64,000 nucleotides of DNA. Origin: Sphingobacteriaceae bacterium GW460-11-11-14-LB5 (GTDB taxonomy: Bacteria > Bacteroidota > Bacteroidia > Sphingobacteriales > Sphingobacteriaceae). This document shows, piece after piece, positions 16,500-24,971 of the stretch. Each line of letters opens with the position of its first letter. The stretch's first letter is position 1. The position numbers and the translations under genes were made by a program. The notes beneath the pieces are model-generated. The model ran no database searches, was not told where the DNA came from, and saw only the letters and a list, made by a program, of their open reading frames with translations. The stretch covers positions 3,596,001-3,660,000 of the forward strand of contig CP021237.1 in the NCBI GenBank assembly GCA_002151545.1, read 5' to 3'.

Positions 16500-17131
16500 T
16501 CCAGATCATCAAAAACATCATCCAAGGCCAATTCGAAACCTGGCAATACCGATGATCTAATTTTTTCGCTAAGGGTAAATATTTTAGAAGGCTGGAATTT
16601 ACCTTCCTCGTTTAAGGTATAAATTAAAATATTCTGGTCGCTTTGGCTCACCACCCAATATTCTTTAACACCAAATTCTTCGTAAACACGGTATTTATTA
16701 AGCAGTTCCATTTTGGTATTACCTGGAGATAAAATTTCAATCACCAGATCAGGCGCACCAATACAGCCGTGGGCATCCAATTTACTTTTATCACAAACAA
16801 CACAAATATCGGGTTGTAGGACAGTAAAAACATCCTTATCAGCTTTACTAGCTTTTGGAAAGCGAACATCGAACGGAGCGGAATAAACTTTGCATGGTTT
16901 ATCGCTCAAAAAATTGATTAATGGCTTTAATAAATTGATAGATACCTCTTGATGCATCCTTGATGGCGCAGGGCTCATCTTAAAGATTTTACCTTTAATC
17001 AGTTCTACCCTTTCAGGGAAAAGCCAGTTTAAATAATTGGCATAGCTATATGTTAATGATGCATCAAGTTCATTGAACTGCTTAACGGGTTCATCATCGT
17101 TTAAAATCGGATATGGAACAGGTTTAGACAT
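16496..17131 (-). CDS. Uma2 family PD-(D/E)XK protein, downstream copy
   Basis: This Uma2-family (DUF820) protein belongs to the PD-(D/E)XK nuclease superfamily; the biological function of such proteins is unknown. The start at 17131 is chosen because MSKPVPYPIL then lines up with the paralogue; an upstream start at 17158 would add nine unmatched residues. Conserved acids and lysine are all visible: Glu in VELIKG, Asp in QPDICV, Glu in LVIEILSPG and Lys in LLNKYRVYEEFGVKEYW. It is a tandem copy of the gene at 17174-17803, 42 bases away, with nearly identical C-terminal halves. The copies differ most around the NFLSDKPCK region. Confidence 0.85.
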   Translation of the reverse strand: MSKPVPYPILNDDEPVKQFNELDASLTYSYANYLNWLFPERVELIKGKIFKMSPAPSRMHQEVSINLLKPLINFLSDKPCKVYSAPFDVRFPKASKADKDVFTVLQPDICVVCDKSKLDAHGCIGAPDLVIEILSPGNTKMELLNKYRVYEEFGVKEYWVVSQSDQNILIYTLNEEGKFQPSKIFTLSEKIRSSVLPGFELALDDVFDDLD

Positions 17132-17173
17132 CATCGAAATCATTAACAAAATTGACAAACAAAAATGATGACT

Positions 17174-17803
17174 TTACAAATCCTCAAAAACATCATCCAG
17201 GGCCAATTCGAAACCTTGTAATACCGATGATGTAATTTTTTCGCTAAGGGTAAATATTTTAGAAGGCTGGAATTTACCTTCATCGTTTAAGGTATAAATT
17301 AAAATATTCTGGTCGCTTTGGCTCACCACCCAATATTCTTTAACACCAAATTCTTCGTAAACACGGTATTTATTAAGCAGTTCCATTTTGGTATTTCCTG
17401 GAGATAAAACCTCGACAACAAGATCAGGCGCGCCGATACAACCGCGGGCATCCAACTTATTTTTATCACAGACAACACAAATATCGGGTTGTAGGACAGT
17501 AAAAACATCTTTATCAGCTTTGCTTTTTTTAGGGAAACGAACATCAAAAGGAGCAGAATAAACTTTGCAAGGTTTATCTTTTAGAAAAACACCTAAATTC
17601 AAAAAAATGCTGCCGGCCACTTCCTGATGAACTCTTGAGGGCGCAGGACTCATTTTAAAGATTTTACCTTTAATCAGTTCTACCCTTTCAGGAAAAAGCC
17701 AGTTTAAATAATTTGCATAGCTATATGTTAATGATGCATCAAGCTCATTAAATTGCGTAACGGGCTCATCATCTAATATTGGATATGGAATAGGTTTAGA
17801 CAT
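17174..17803 (-). CDS. Uma2 family PD-(D/E)XK protein, upstream copy
   Basis: The 209-residue protein is the upstream member of the tandem pair. Predicted active-site residues are Glu42, Asp107, Glu131 and Lys145, followed by VYEEFGVKEYWVV, all standard for Uma2 proteins. The central stretch 61-78 (EVAGSIFLNLGVFLKD) differs from the other copy, where the corresponding segment reads EVSINLLKPLINFLSD, while flanking parts are almost the same. The pair probably arose by recent duplication, with one region diverging or replaced. Uma2 families are often expanded in cyanobacteria and some Bacteroidota, and their role is unknown. Confidence 0.85.
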   Translation of the reverse strand: MSKPIPYPILDDEPVTQFNELDASLTYSYANYLNWLFPERVELIKGKIFKMSPAPSRVHQEVAGSIFLNLGVFLKDKPCKVYSAPFDVRFPKKSKADKDVFTVLQPDICVVCDKNKLDARGCIGAPDLVVEVLSPGNTKMELLNKYRVYEEFGVKEYWVVSQSDQNILIYTLNDEGKFQPSKIFTLSEKITSSVLQGFELALDDVFEDL

Positions 17804-17942
17804 AAACGAATATACTAATTTTTATAGTAATACATTTATCTATTTTTCAACATATCTTACTTATCCTTAATGAATTAAGAACATTATATTTTAATAACTC
17901 CTTAACTATCTCAATTTACTTAAGGGTAAAAGTATAAGTGTA

Positions 17943-19925
17943 CTAGAATTTCATCTTCTGAATTCTTACGGCATTTAAGATAGCTAAAAGTGCCACACCA
18001 ACATCTGCAAAAACGGCTTCCCACATGGTGGCAATACCGCCTGCACCTAAAATCAAAACCAGCGCTTTTACCGCAAATGCCAATGCGATATTCTGGATCA
18101 CCACATTTTTAGTTGCCTTACCTATTTTCACAGCAGTTGCAATTTTAGAAGGTTGATCAGTTTGAATAACTACATCTGCTGTTTCAATAGCAGCGTCGCT
18201 ACCCATTGCGCCCATGGCAATACCAATATCGCTGATGGCCAGTACAGGTGTATCATTAATTCCATCGCCAACAAAGGCCACTACTTTACTTTTGTCGCTT
18301 TTAATTTCTTCAAGCTTAGCTACTTTATCTTCAGGCATTAAATCGCCAAAGTAAGTATCAATACCTAAACTTGTTGCCACTTTTTTAACAATGGAGGTTT
18401 TGTCACCACTCAACATCACAACCTGTTTTATTCCGTTCTCATGAAGTTGTTTAATGGCTGCTGCAGCATCTTCTTTTATTTCATCGGCAATCAGCACATA
18501 GCCGATATATTTCTGGTCAGCAGCAACCACTACAATGCTTTCTTCGATATCGTTTATAGCAGCATCAAATTCAATATTAAATTTCGCTAATAGTTTAGTG
18601 TTGCCAGCCAAAACCGCTTTACCATTGACCAATCCGCTTAAACCCATTCCGGCAATTTCCTCAATGTTTTCTGCAGGATGAATTTCTTTCTGGCCTGCAT
18701 ATGCTACAATAGCCTTAGCAATTGGGTGGGTTGATTTGGCTTCAACAGCGGTTAATAGGTTTAAAAATTCTGTTTCATCAATACTACTTTCTACTTTCTG
18801 AACATTAAAAACGCCCTTTGTTAAGGTTCCTGTTTTGTCCATTACAACAGTGTTGAGTTTAGTAATTAAATCGAGGAAATTAGAGCCTTTAAAAAGAATA
18901 CCATTTGCTGATGCCGCACCAATTCCTCCAAAATAACCTAAAGGGATAGAAATGACCAGCGCACAGGGGCAAGATATCACCAGGAAAACCAGCGAACGAT
19001 ACAACCAGGTTTGGAAATGATATTCGCTTCCTAAAACCAAAATTGGAATAGTAACCAACGCGAGGGCTAAAAAGAAAACAATTGGTGTATATATTTTCGC
19101 AAACTTGCGGATAAAGAGTTCGGTTTTAGCTTTACGCGTAGTAGCATTTTGAACCATTTCTAAAATCCGCGACAAGGCACTATCGGCAAAAGCTTTGGTT
19201 ACTTTTACTTCAATTACTTTATCCAGGTTAAGCATCCCCGCTAAAATCGATTCACCTTTATTAATGGTACGTGGTTTACTTTCGCCTGTTAAAGCAGCCG
19301 TGTTAAAACTGCTTTTTTCGCTGATCAGTTCCCCGTCTAAAGGAATTTTTTCCCCTGCTTTTACTTGTATAGTTTCGCCAATTTCTACCTTTTCGGGATT
19401 AATATCTTCGTATTTTCCGTTGCGGAATACATGTGCTATATCTGCGCGAACATCAAGCAAAGCTTTAATATTCCTTTTCGCACGATTTACCGCTGCCATT
19501 TGAAACAACTCGCCAATGGTATAAAAAAGCATCACCGTTACCCCTTCCGGATATTCGCCAATGGCAAAAGCACCAATAGTAGCGATAGACATTAAAGAGA
19601 ATTCGGTAAAGAAATCTTTGGCTTTAAAAGTTTCCCAAACCTCGCGTAAAACCGGAATCCCAACAGGTAAATAAGCTACGATATACCAATATGGCCGGAT
19701 GATCTGAAATGCAGGCACCGTAAAAAGATTATCAAATGCAATTCCGATCAGCAACATAAGCAATGTTACAATGGCTGGTAGATAAGTTTGAAAAGCTGAT
19801 GGATCTCCGCCATGGTCGTGATCGTGGTCATCACCTTCTTCATGTGCATTATCGTGGTTATGTTTTGGTTCAGCATGTACTTTAGTGCTGCAACAGCTAT
19901 CTTCTTTATCGTGGGAATGGCTCAT
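17943..19925 (-). CDS. Heavy-metal P1B-type ATPase, Zn/Cd-like
   Basis: The 660-residue pump exports a soft metal ion across the inner membrane with ATP. The phosphorylation site is Asp363 in DKTGT, the transmembrane metal motif is CPC at 319-321, and HP in STHPIAKA and the GDGIND hinge are present. Eight membrane segments fit the P1B layout. A folded HMA domain is absent; instead the first 40 residues hold a Cys-Cys pair (11-12) and many His and acidic residues (HDHDHDH), a probable metal-binding tail. CPC with this tail favours Zn2+, Cd2+ or Co2+ over copper. No metal regulator adjoins it. Confidence 0.9.
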   Translation of the reverse strand: MSHSHDKEDSCCSTKVHAEPKHNHDNAHEEGDDHDHDHGGDPSAFQTYLPAIVTLLMLLIGIAFDNLFTVPAFQIIRPYWYIVAYLPVGIPVLREVWETFKAKDFFTEFSLMSIATIGAFAIGEYPEGVTVMLFYTIGELFQMAAVNRAKRNIKALLDVRADIAHVFRNGKYEDINPEKVEIGETIQVKAGEKIPLDGELISEKSSFNTAALTGESKPRTINKGESILAGMLNLDKVIEVKVTKAFADSALSRILEMVQNATTRKAKTELFIRKFAKIYTPIVFFLALALVTIPILVLGSEYHFQTWLYRSLVFLVISCPCALVISIPLGYFGGIGAASANGILFKGSNFLDLITKLNTVVMDKTGTLTKGVFNVQKVESSIDETEFLNLLTAVEAKSTHPIAKAIVAYAGQKEIHPAENIEEIAGMGLSGLVNGKAVLAGNTKLLAKFNIEFDAAINDIEESIVVVAADQKYIGYVLIADEIKEDAAAAIKQLHENGIKQVVMLSGDKTSIVKKVATSLGIDTYFGDLMPEDKVAKLEEIKSDKSKVVAFVGDGINDTPVLAISDIGIAMGAMGSDAAIETADVVIQTDQPSKIATAVKIGKATKNVVIQNIALAFAVKALVLILGAGGIATMWEAVFADVGVALLAILNAVRIQKMKF

Positions 19926-20281
19926 TATTATAAATTATAACATCATTTATCAATTGATTTAAACCTCACCAGTTTTAAAAAATGATGAGGTTGAGTTAAT
20001 CATTTTCAAATTTATGGAAAATAAAATGCTTTATCCCGAATCATTCTTAATAGCAATAATTTTTACAAGCACACAATAAATTTTGTTAAAAAATGTTAAT
20101 AGTATATAAAAGATTTAAAATCATGAAATCTATTAAAATTTCCTTTTCAGCGTCCGAACTGATCAGACGACTTGGTTTAGCAAAAATTTACTATTGGTTT
20201 AACAAGTAATATTCTTAATATATAACACCAGTATTAATTAGTATTTCATAAATTTCGCATAATTACTAACTTATTAAGCGA
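19926..20281. other. Divergent promoter region, AT-rich
   Basis: This gap lies between the P-type ATPase and the M13 peptidase genes, which are divergent. AACCTCA (19962-19968) and TGAGGTT (19986-19992) form an inverted repeat just upstream of the ATPase and could be a leader hairpin or operator. A 28-codon frame at 20123-20209 was noted but not accepted. No exact -7/-33 pair was found. Confidence 0.45.
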
Positions 20282-22315
20282 ATGAAATACCAAAATTTGA
20301 AAAGATATTTTGCGGCACTGGGTATAGTCGCTGCTGGCTTTTCTGCAAATGCACAAACCAAAAAATTTATCGACCCTGCTAACATGGATCTTTCCGTTAA
20401 GCCAGGCGACGATTTCTACACCTACGCAAGTGGCAACTGGATAAAAAACAATCCTGTTCCTGCCAAAGAAACCCGCTGGGGTTCATTTAACGAATTGCGC
20501 GATTTCAACATCAATGCCGTAAAGTCTTTAGTTGAAGATGCAGCTGCTGATCAATCTGCTCCTGCAGGCTCCGTTAAACGTAGAGTTGGGGATTTTTATA
20601 CGGCTGCCATGGATAGTGCAACCATCGAAAAACTGGGCTATACGCCAATAAAAGCCGATTTACAAAAAATTAAACAGATTAAAAACATTCAGGGTGTGCT
20701 GGATCAGGTAGCTTACATGCGAACCAATGGTTTAGGCGGTGGAATGTTCGGCCTGGGCGTTGGGCAGGACCGCAAGAATGTAAACAAATACATGGTGAAT
20801 ATCGGTCAGGGCGGCACAACGCTTCCCGACCGCGATTATTATCTGAAGGACGATACACGCAGTGTTAAAATCCGCGAGGCTTACAACACGTACATGGTTA
20901 CTTTGTTTACTTTAACAGGAAGTACTCCTGAAGAAGCAAAACAAAAAGCGGCAACCGTTTATGCCATTGAAAAGCAATTTGCTGAGGCGCAGATGAGCCG
21001 TTTAGAAATGCGTGATCCTTACGCTACCTATAACAAGCTTACTGTTGCGGAATTAAATAAAAAAACACCAGACATTAACTGGACAACTTATTTGCCTAAA
21101 TTCAAAATCAAAAATCAGGATACCGTTCTGGTTTCTTCGCCTAAATTTATGGTGAGTCTGGATGGAATGTTGAAATCGGTTCCGGTTGCAGATTGGCAAA
21201 CTTATTTAGAATGGAACATTTTAAAAGGTTCTGCTTCCAGTTTAAGTTCTCCGTTTGTTAAGGCAAGTTTCGCTTTTACACAGGCACAAACCGGTCAGAA
21301 AGTACAGACACCACGTTGGCAACGGATGTCATCTTTAACCGATGGCACTATTGGCGAATTATTAGGTCAGCTTTACGTAGCCAAGTATTTTAAACCAGAA
21401 GCTAAAGAACGCATGAACCAGATGATTGTGAACTTGCGTAAAGCATTCGAAATCAGAATTAATGGTTTAGAGTGGATGAGCCCTGAAACCAAGCAAAAAG
21501 CATTAGCTAAACTACATGCATTTACGCCAAAAGTAGGTTATCCGGAAAAATGGAAAAACTACGATGGTTTAGCAATTAATAAAGATACTTATTTCCAAAA
21601 CTTACGTAATGCTAGCGTTTGGGGCTATAACGAAATGGTTGATCAGTTAGGTAAACCCGTTGACCGCAAACGTTTTGGCATGACACCTCCAACCGTTAAT
21701 GCTTACTACAGCCCTACTTTGAACGAAATTGTTTTCCCTGCCGGTATTTTGCAATTCCCTTTCTTCGATCCAAATGCTGATGATGCTGTTAATTACGGTG
21801 GTATCGGTGCGGTAATTGGTCACGAAATGAGCCATGGTTTTGATGATAGCGGAAGCCAGTACGATGCTGCCGGTAACTTAAAAAACTGGTGGACAGCTGA
21901 AGACAAAGCAAAATTTGATGCTAAAACCAAAGCTTTGGGTGAGCAGTTTGACGCTTATACCGTTTTAGATACGGTTCATGTAATCGGCAAATTAACCATG
22001 GGCGAAAACATTGGCGATTTAGGTGGCTTAAATGCAGCTTACACTGCTTTTAAAATGACTAAACAAGGTCAAAGTAATGAGAAAATTGATGGTTTTACGC
22101 CAGATCAGCGTTTCTTCCTGGCTTGGGCACAGGTATGGAGAGGTAATATTTTACCAGAAAGTGCTGCTCAGTTAATTAAAACCGATCCACACTCTCCTGG
22201 CCCATACCGTACCATTGGTGCTCCTGTAAATATGGATGCATGGTACAATGCTTTTGATGTTAAACCTGGCGATAAATTATATAAAAAACCAGAAGACAGA
22301 ATTAGAATGTGGTAG
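20282..22315 (+). CDS. M13 family zinc metallopeptidase (PepO/neprilysin type)
   Basis: The 677-residue secreted peptidase begins with a signal peptide ending ANAQ. The N-terminal M13 domain spans about 30-420 with the characteristic DFYTYASGNW. The catalytic domain has the zinc motif HEMSH at 514-518 and the third ligand Glu575 in ENIGDLGG. NAYY near 475 and a C-terminal PEDRIRMW end the protein as in PepO. M13 enzymes cleave short peptides in the periplasm or outside. The gene is monocistronic and followed by a hairpin terminator. It is complete and of usual length. Confidence 0.95.
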   Translation: MKYQNLKRYFAALGIVAAGFSANAQTKKFIDPANMDLSVKPGDDFYTYASGNWIKNNPVPAKETRWGSFNELRDFNINAVKSLVEDAAADQSAPAGSVKRRVGDFYTAAMDSATIEKLGYTPIKADLQKIKQIKNIQGVLDQVAYMRTNGLGGGMFGLGVGQDRKNVNKYMVNIGQGGTTLPDRDYYLKDDTRSVKIREAYNTYMVTLFTLTGSTPEEAKQKAATVYAIEKQFAEAQMSRLEMRDPYATYNKLTVAELNKKTPDINWTTYLPKFKIKNQDTVLVSSPKFMVSLDGMLKSVPVADWQTYLEWNILKGSASSLSSPFVKASFAFTQAQTGQKVQTPRWQRMSSLTDGTIGELLGQLYVAKYFKPEAKERMNQMIVNLRKAFEIRINGLEWMSPETKQKALAKLHAFTPKVGYPEKWKNYDGLAINKDTYFQNLRNASVWGYNEMVDQLGKPVDRKRFGMTPPTVNAYYSPTLNEIVFPAGILQFPFFDPNADDAVNYGGIGAVIGHEMSHGFDDSGSQYDAAGNLKNWWTAEDKAKFDAKTKALGEQFDAYTVLDTVHVIGKLTMGENIGDLGGLNAAYTAFKMTKQGQSNEKIDGFTPDQRFFLAWAQVWRGNILPESAAQLIKTDPHSPGPYRTIGAPVNMDAWYNAFDVKPGDKLYKKPEDRIRMW

Positions 22316-22406
22316 ATTGAGGTGAAAGGCGGAAGGTTAAAAGGTGGAGGGTTTAAGGCTTTTTCACTTAATAGTCAATTATTTTATATCATCCCTATAT
22401 TACAAG

Positions 22407-22436
22407 CGCCCGGATTTAATTGGGGCGTTTTGTTTT
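22407..22436 (+). terminator. Terminator after the M13 peptidase
   Basis: CGCCC (22407-22411) pairs with GGGCG (22423-22427), followed by TTTTGTTTT. It lies about 90 bases past the peptidase stop. Confidence 0.6.
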
Positions 22437-22574
22437 ATTACCGTGTAGCCAGATGCTAACATCCTGCTGCACGATTAGTTCGTGTCTCCACGAATCAAAA
22501 ATTAAACTAAGCTTGATATTTCTTCTCAGACAAAAATTAATCTATCTCCTTTCAAAAATTCTTAATTATCATTC

Positions 22575-22582
22575 TATCTTTG
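22575..22582 (+). promoter_or_regulatory. -7 box TATCTTTG for the DUF2625 gene
   Basis: TATCTTTG is an exact TAnnTTTG box. It includes the TTG that would otherwise be read as an upstream start codon, so translation must begin at the ATG at 22604. No clear -33 TTG is seen. Confidence 0.5.
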
Positions 22583-22603
22583 GAAAAACATAAGCCCCTT
22601 TTC

Positions 22604-23419
22604 ATGAAAAGCATATTCAAAGCCCTCTTTGTCCTAGGTTTAACTTTATTCTCTTCAACAAGCTTTGCTCAGGATAATAAGTTAATCAGTCTTGAAGCAT
22701 TGGTAAATAAAACCGATCCGGCCTGGCCTTTGGTAAAAAAGTGGATCGACTCTGCAAAAAATAAGGTGGAGATTCTGCCTGTTGATTCAGCAAAAGCAAA
22801 AGAAGTTTTATATCATTCTCAAATGACTACCTATGCTACCCTGGGCTCGGTAATTTACAATACCGGGGGCATTATGGTTGATAACGGCTGGATTAGAATT
22901 TTAGGTTCGGGCAGTGAAAGACTGAGCCGGAATATTGCCGAATGGAATAAAGGAAAAACCATAAAAGAGTACGGCGATAACATTCCTTATCTTTTAATTG
23001 CTGATGATGCGGTAGGCGGTTTCTTTGCCATTAATTACGGCGGTTTAGGCAAAGACATCAAAAACGTGTACTATCTTGAACCAAACAGTTTAACCTGGCA
23101 ACCACTTGGTGCCGGTTATGGCGAGTTTCTTGTTTTTTGTTTTGATAGTGATCTTTATAAATTTTATAAAGGCTTACGTTGGAGCAGCTGGAACCAGTTT
23201 ATTGCAAATTTAGATGGTACCAAAACCTATAGCTTTCGCCCTTATTTATGGGAAGAAGGAACCGACATCGATAAGTGTACACGGAAACTTGTCGGGATTG
23301 AAGAAATGTATCGTTTTAATATCATGAAGTCGAAAGAACTGAATGCTGATAAAGGCATAAAAAAAGACGATACGAAAAAGGAGGAAACCAAAAAGGAGGA
23401 AACCAAAAACGAACAATAA
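22604..23419 (+). CDS. Secreted DUF2625 family protein
   Basis: From the ATG at 22604 the protein has 271 residues and a classic signal peptide (MKSIFKALFVLGLTLFSSTSFAQ). The rest matches DUF2625: LISLEALVNKTDPAWP, then TYATLGSVIYNTGG and a GWIRILGSG segment. The function of the family is unknown. The C terminus ends in a lysine/glutamate tail (KKEETKKEETK) that the family does not need; it is coded by two exact 15-base direct repeats (23375-23389, 23390-23404), which suggests slippage. The upstream TTG at 22580 is rejected as start because it lies inside the promoter -7 box. Confidence 0.75.
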   Translation: MKSIFKALFVLGLTLFSSTSFAQDNKLISLEALVNKTDPAWPLVKKWIDSAKNKVEILPVDSAKAKEVLYHSQMTTYATLGSVIYNTGGIMVDNGWIRILGSGSERLSRNIAEWNKGKTIKEYGDNIPYLLIADDAVGGFFAINYGGLGKDIKNVYYLEPNSLTWQPLGAGYGEFLVFCFDSDLYKFYKGLRWSSWNQFIANLDGTKTYSFRPYLWEEGTDIDKCTRKLVGIEEMYRFNIMKSKELNADKGIKKDDTKKEETKKEETKNEQ

Positions 23420-23484
23420 GTTCCCGTAAAAAGAAACTTGTATCAAAATTGTATTGAAGTTATTCAGTGACTCTATGCCAGAAT

Positions 23485-23823
23485 TTAAGCATATTTAGCC
23501 TGTGTTTTCTTAGGTAGTTTAGCCAAAACCATCGCTCTCGAATCGGCTACTCTTTTTTTCAGCTCGGTTTCATTAAACACCTCCAGGTTTTCAACACGAA
23601 TCCATTGTCGTTTAGCCATGTGATGGGCCTGTTGTATGCCATCTCTGGCCGTTAAGGCATCAAACTCTTCGGGATCACACTTTATAGAGAAACTGTTATC
23701 TTCATCGATAGCGATAATGAAATACATTTTTTCTTCAATCATAAAGCATAAATGTCCCCATTTCATTCCCTCGGTTGTACCAGGTAAATTCAGGCAATAT
23801 TCTCTGAAAGATTCGATATCCAT
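23485..23823 (-). CDS. MmcQ/YjbR family protein
   Basis: The 112-residue protein fits the MmcQ/YjbR family (DUF419), small CyaY-like folds of uncertain role, described by some annotations as DNA-binding. It begins with MDIESFREYCLNLPGTTEGMKWGH, which matches the family start, and has the KMYFIIA strand and a final ESFALVAKLP-like helix. Length is typical. A heptamer repeat of TTTAGGG lies directly upstream of the start. The gene is convergent with the DUF2625 gene. Confidence 0.8.
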   Translation of the reverse strand: MDIESFREYCLNLPGTTEGMKWGHLCFMIEEKMYFIIAIDEDNSFSIKCDPEEFDALTARDGIQQAHHMAKRQWIRVENLEVFNETELKKRVADSRAMVLAKLPKKTQAKYA

Positions 23824-23828
23824 ATTTT

Positions 23829-23858
23829 GTTTAGGGTTTAGGGTTTAGCGTTTAGGGT
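23829..23858. repeat. Four TTTAGGG heptamers before mmcQ/yjbR
   Basis: The plus strand reads G followed by TTTAGGG, TTTAGGG, TTTAGCG and TTTAGGG. The repeat begins 6 bases upstream of the mmcQ/yjbR start codon, in its leader or promoter. The copy number could vary by slippage. Confidence 0.7.
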
Positions 23859-24010
23859 AGGATCAAAAATAATAACAAAAGATTAAAGCTGAAAGGGCAA
23901 AGAGAAAATTCTGGAGTCCGGAGTCTGATGTCTGATGATTAAAGCGGAATAACTTTACTCATTACTCAGGCTAATTATCTTGAAATCCAAAATCCTATTC
24001 ATCCTGTTCC

Positions 24011-24018
24011 TATATTTG
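24011..24018 (+). promoter_or_regulatory. -7 box TATATTTG for mnmD
   Basis: An exact TAnnTTTG element lies 44 bases before the mnmD start. The nearest upstream TTG (23980-23982) is 28 bases away, longer than usual, so the -33 part is uncertain. Confidence 0.4.
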
Positions 24019-24062
24019 CATCATTATCTTGAAAAACCCAGGAATCCTTAAAATCTAAGTCC

Positions 24063-24731
24063 ATGAATATTATAACGCCTACTGCTGATGGCTCGAATAC
24101 ACTCTACAATGAAACTATAGGCGAACACTACCACAGTAAACATGGCGCATTGCAAGAAAGCAAACATGTATTTATTGATGCAGGATTAAAATTTGCTTCC
24201 GCCGATCAGGGTGAAATCTCCATTTTGGAAGTTGGCTTTGGCACCGGACTCAATTTTATTTTAAGTTTCGAATATTGTGCAGTAAATAGTCTTCATCTTA
24301 ATTATACCAGCATTGAGGCCTTTCCACTTACCACAGCAGTAATTGAGCAAACTGGTTATGCAGCATATGTGCCCGAGACAATATGGACCGATTTTATTTC
24401 AAATTATCCTGAGGCGTTAAAAGCCCCTCAAAAATTAACTTCGCTTTGCACCTTAGAAATTCCGCACACTACCCTGGCCGAATACCAGAGCGACCAAAAA
24501 TTTGACCTGATTTATTATGATGCCTTTTCTGTACAACACCAGCCCGAAATGTGGAGTGATGAAATTATTGCTCATGCCTGCAGTTTCTTAAAACCCGGCG
24601 GAACTTTTGTTACCTATGCAATTACCGGAAAATTGAAAAGAGCCGTTAAGGCCTGCGGATTTACCATCGAAAAATTACCCGGTGCTCCTGGAAAAAGAGA
24701 AATGCTGAGAGCAACTAAGGCAGAGGGTTAA
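24063..24731 (+). CDS. mnmD: tRNA 5-methylaminomethyl-2-thiouridine methyltransferase
   Basis: The 222-residue protein is the methyltransferase half of MnmC as a separate enzyme (MnmD). It would methylate the wobble uridine (nm5s2U34 to mnm5s2U34) in certain tRNAs using SAM. The SAM motif is ILEVGFGTGLNF (about 57-68), and YYDAFSVQHQPEMW (about 157) is the family's post-motif IV segment. The FAD oxidase half is absent, as is common in Bacteroidota and Firmicutes. It is followed by a gap containing repeats. Confidence 0.87.
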   Translation: MNIITPTADGSNTLYNETIGEHYHSKHGALQESKHVFIDAGLKFASADQGEISILEVGFGTGLNFILSFEYCAVNSLHLNYTSIEAFPLTTAVIEQTGYAAYVPETIWTDFISNYPEALKAPQKLTSLCTLEIPHTTLAEYQSDQKFDLIYYDAFSVQHQPEMWSDEIIAHACSFLKPGGTFVTYAITGKLKRAVKACGFTIEKLPGAPGKREMLRATKAEG

Positions 24732-24799
24732 AAGGTTTAAGGCGTATGGTTTTATGCAATTTGCAGAAACACGTTAATAGAAGAACTGCCAGAAGTAAC

Positions 24800-24900
24800 T
24801 AAACCTGGGTGAAGCGGCAGCCTCCGTTTTTCTACGGAGCTACAGCGCAACACAGGAATAACTTTAAAAAATGATGGTTAACTGCTTTCCGAAAAACTCC
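24800..24900. repeat. Composite repeat with CTCCG hairpin
   Basis: CTCCGT and ACGGAG (about 24824-24841) form a short hairpin, followed by GCGCAACACAGGAATAAC and the TGCTTTCCGAAAAAC motif near 24887. That last motif also occurs near 6530 and in every unit of the 38-kb array, so this is another scattered repeat fragment. Confidence 0.45.
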
Positions 24901-24971
24901 TGACATAATTCAGACTGCTATACAAAACCTCAATCCATATAATTTGTTAGCATATTATTAACATTCGTATC

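Noticed and set aside
20123..20209. 28-codon frame in the P-ATPase/M13 intergenic region
   Set aside because: Too short, no family or signal features, and it would interfere with the promoter space; left unannotated.
22580..22603. TTG at 22580 as start of the DUF2625 protein
   Set aside because: It lies inside the -7 box TATCTTTG (22575-22582); the ATG at 22604 starts an ideal signal peptide.
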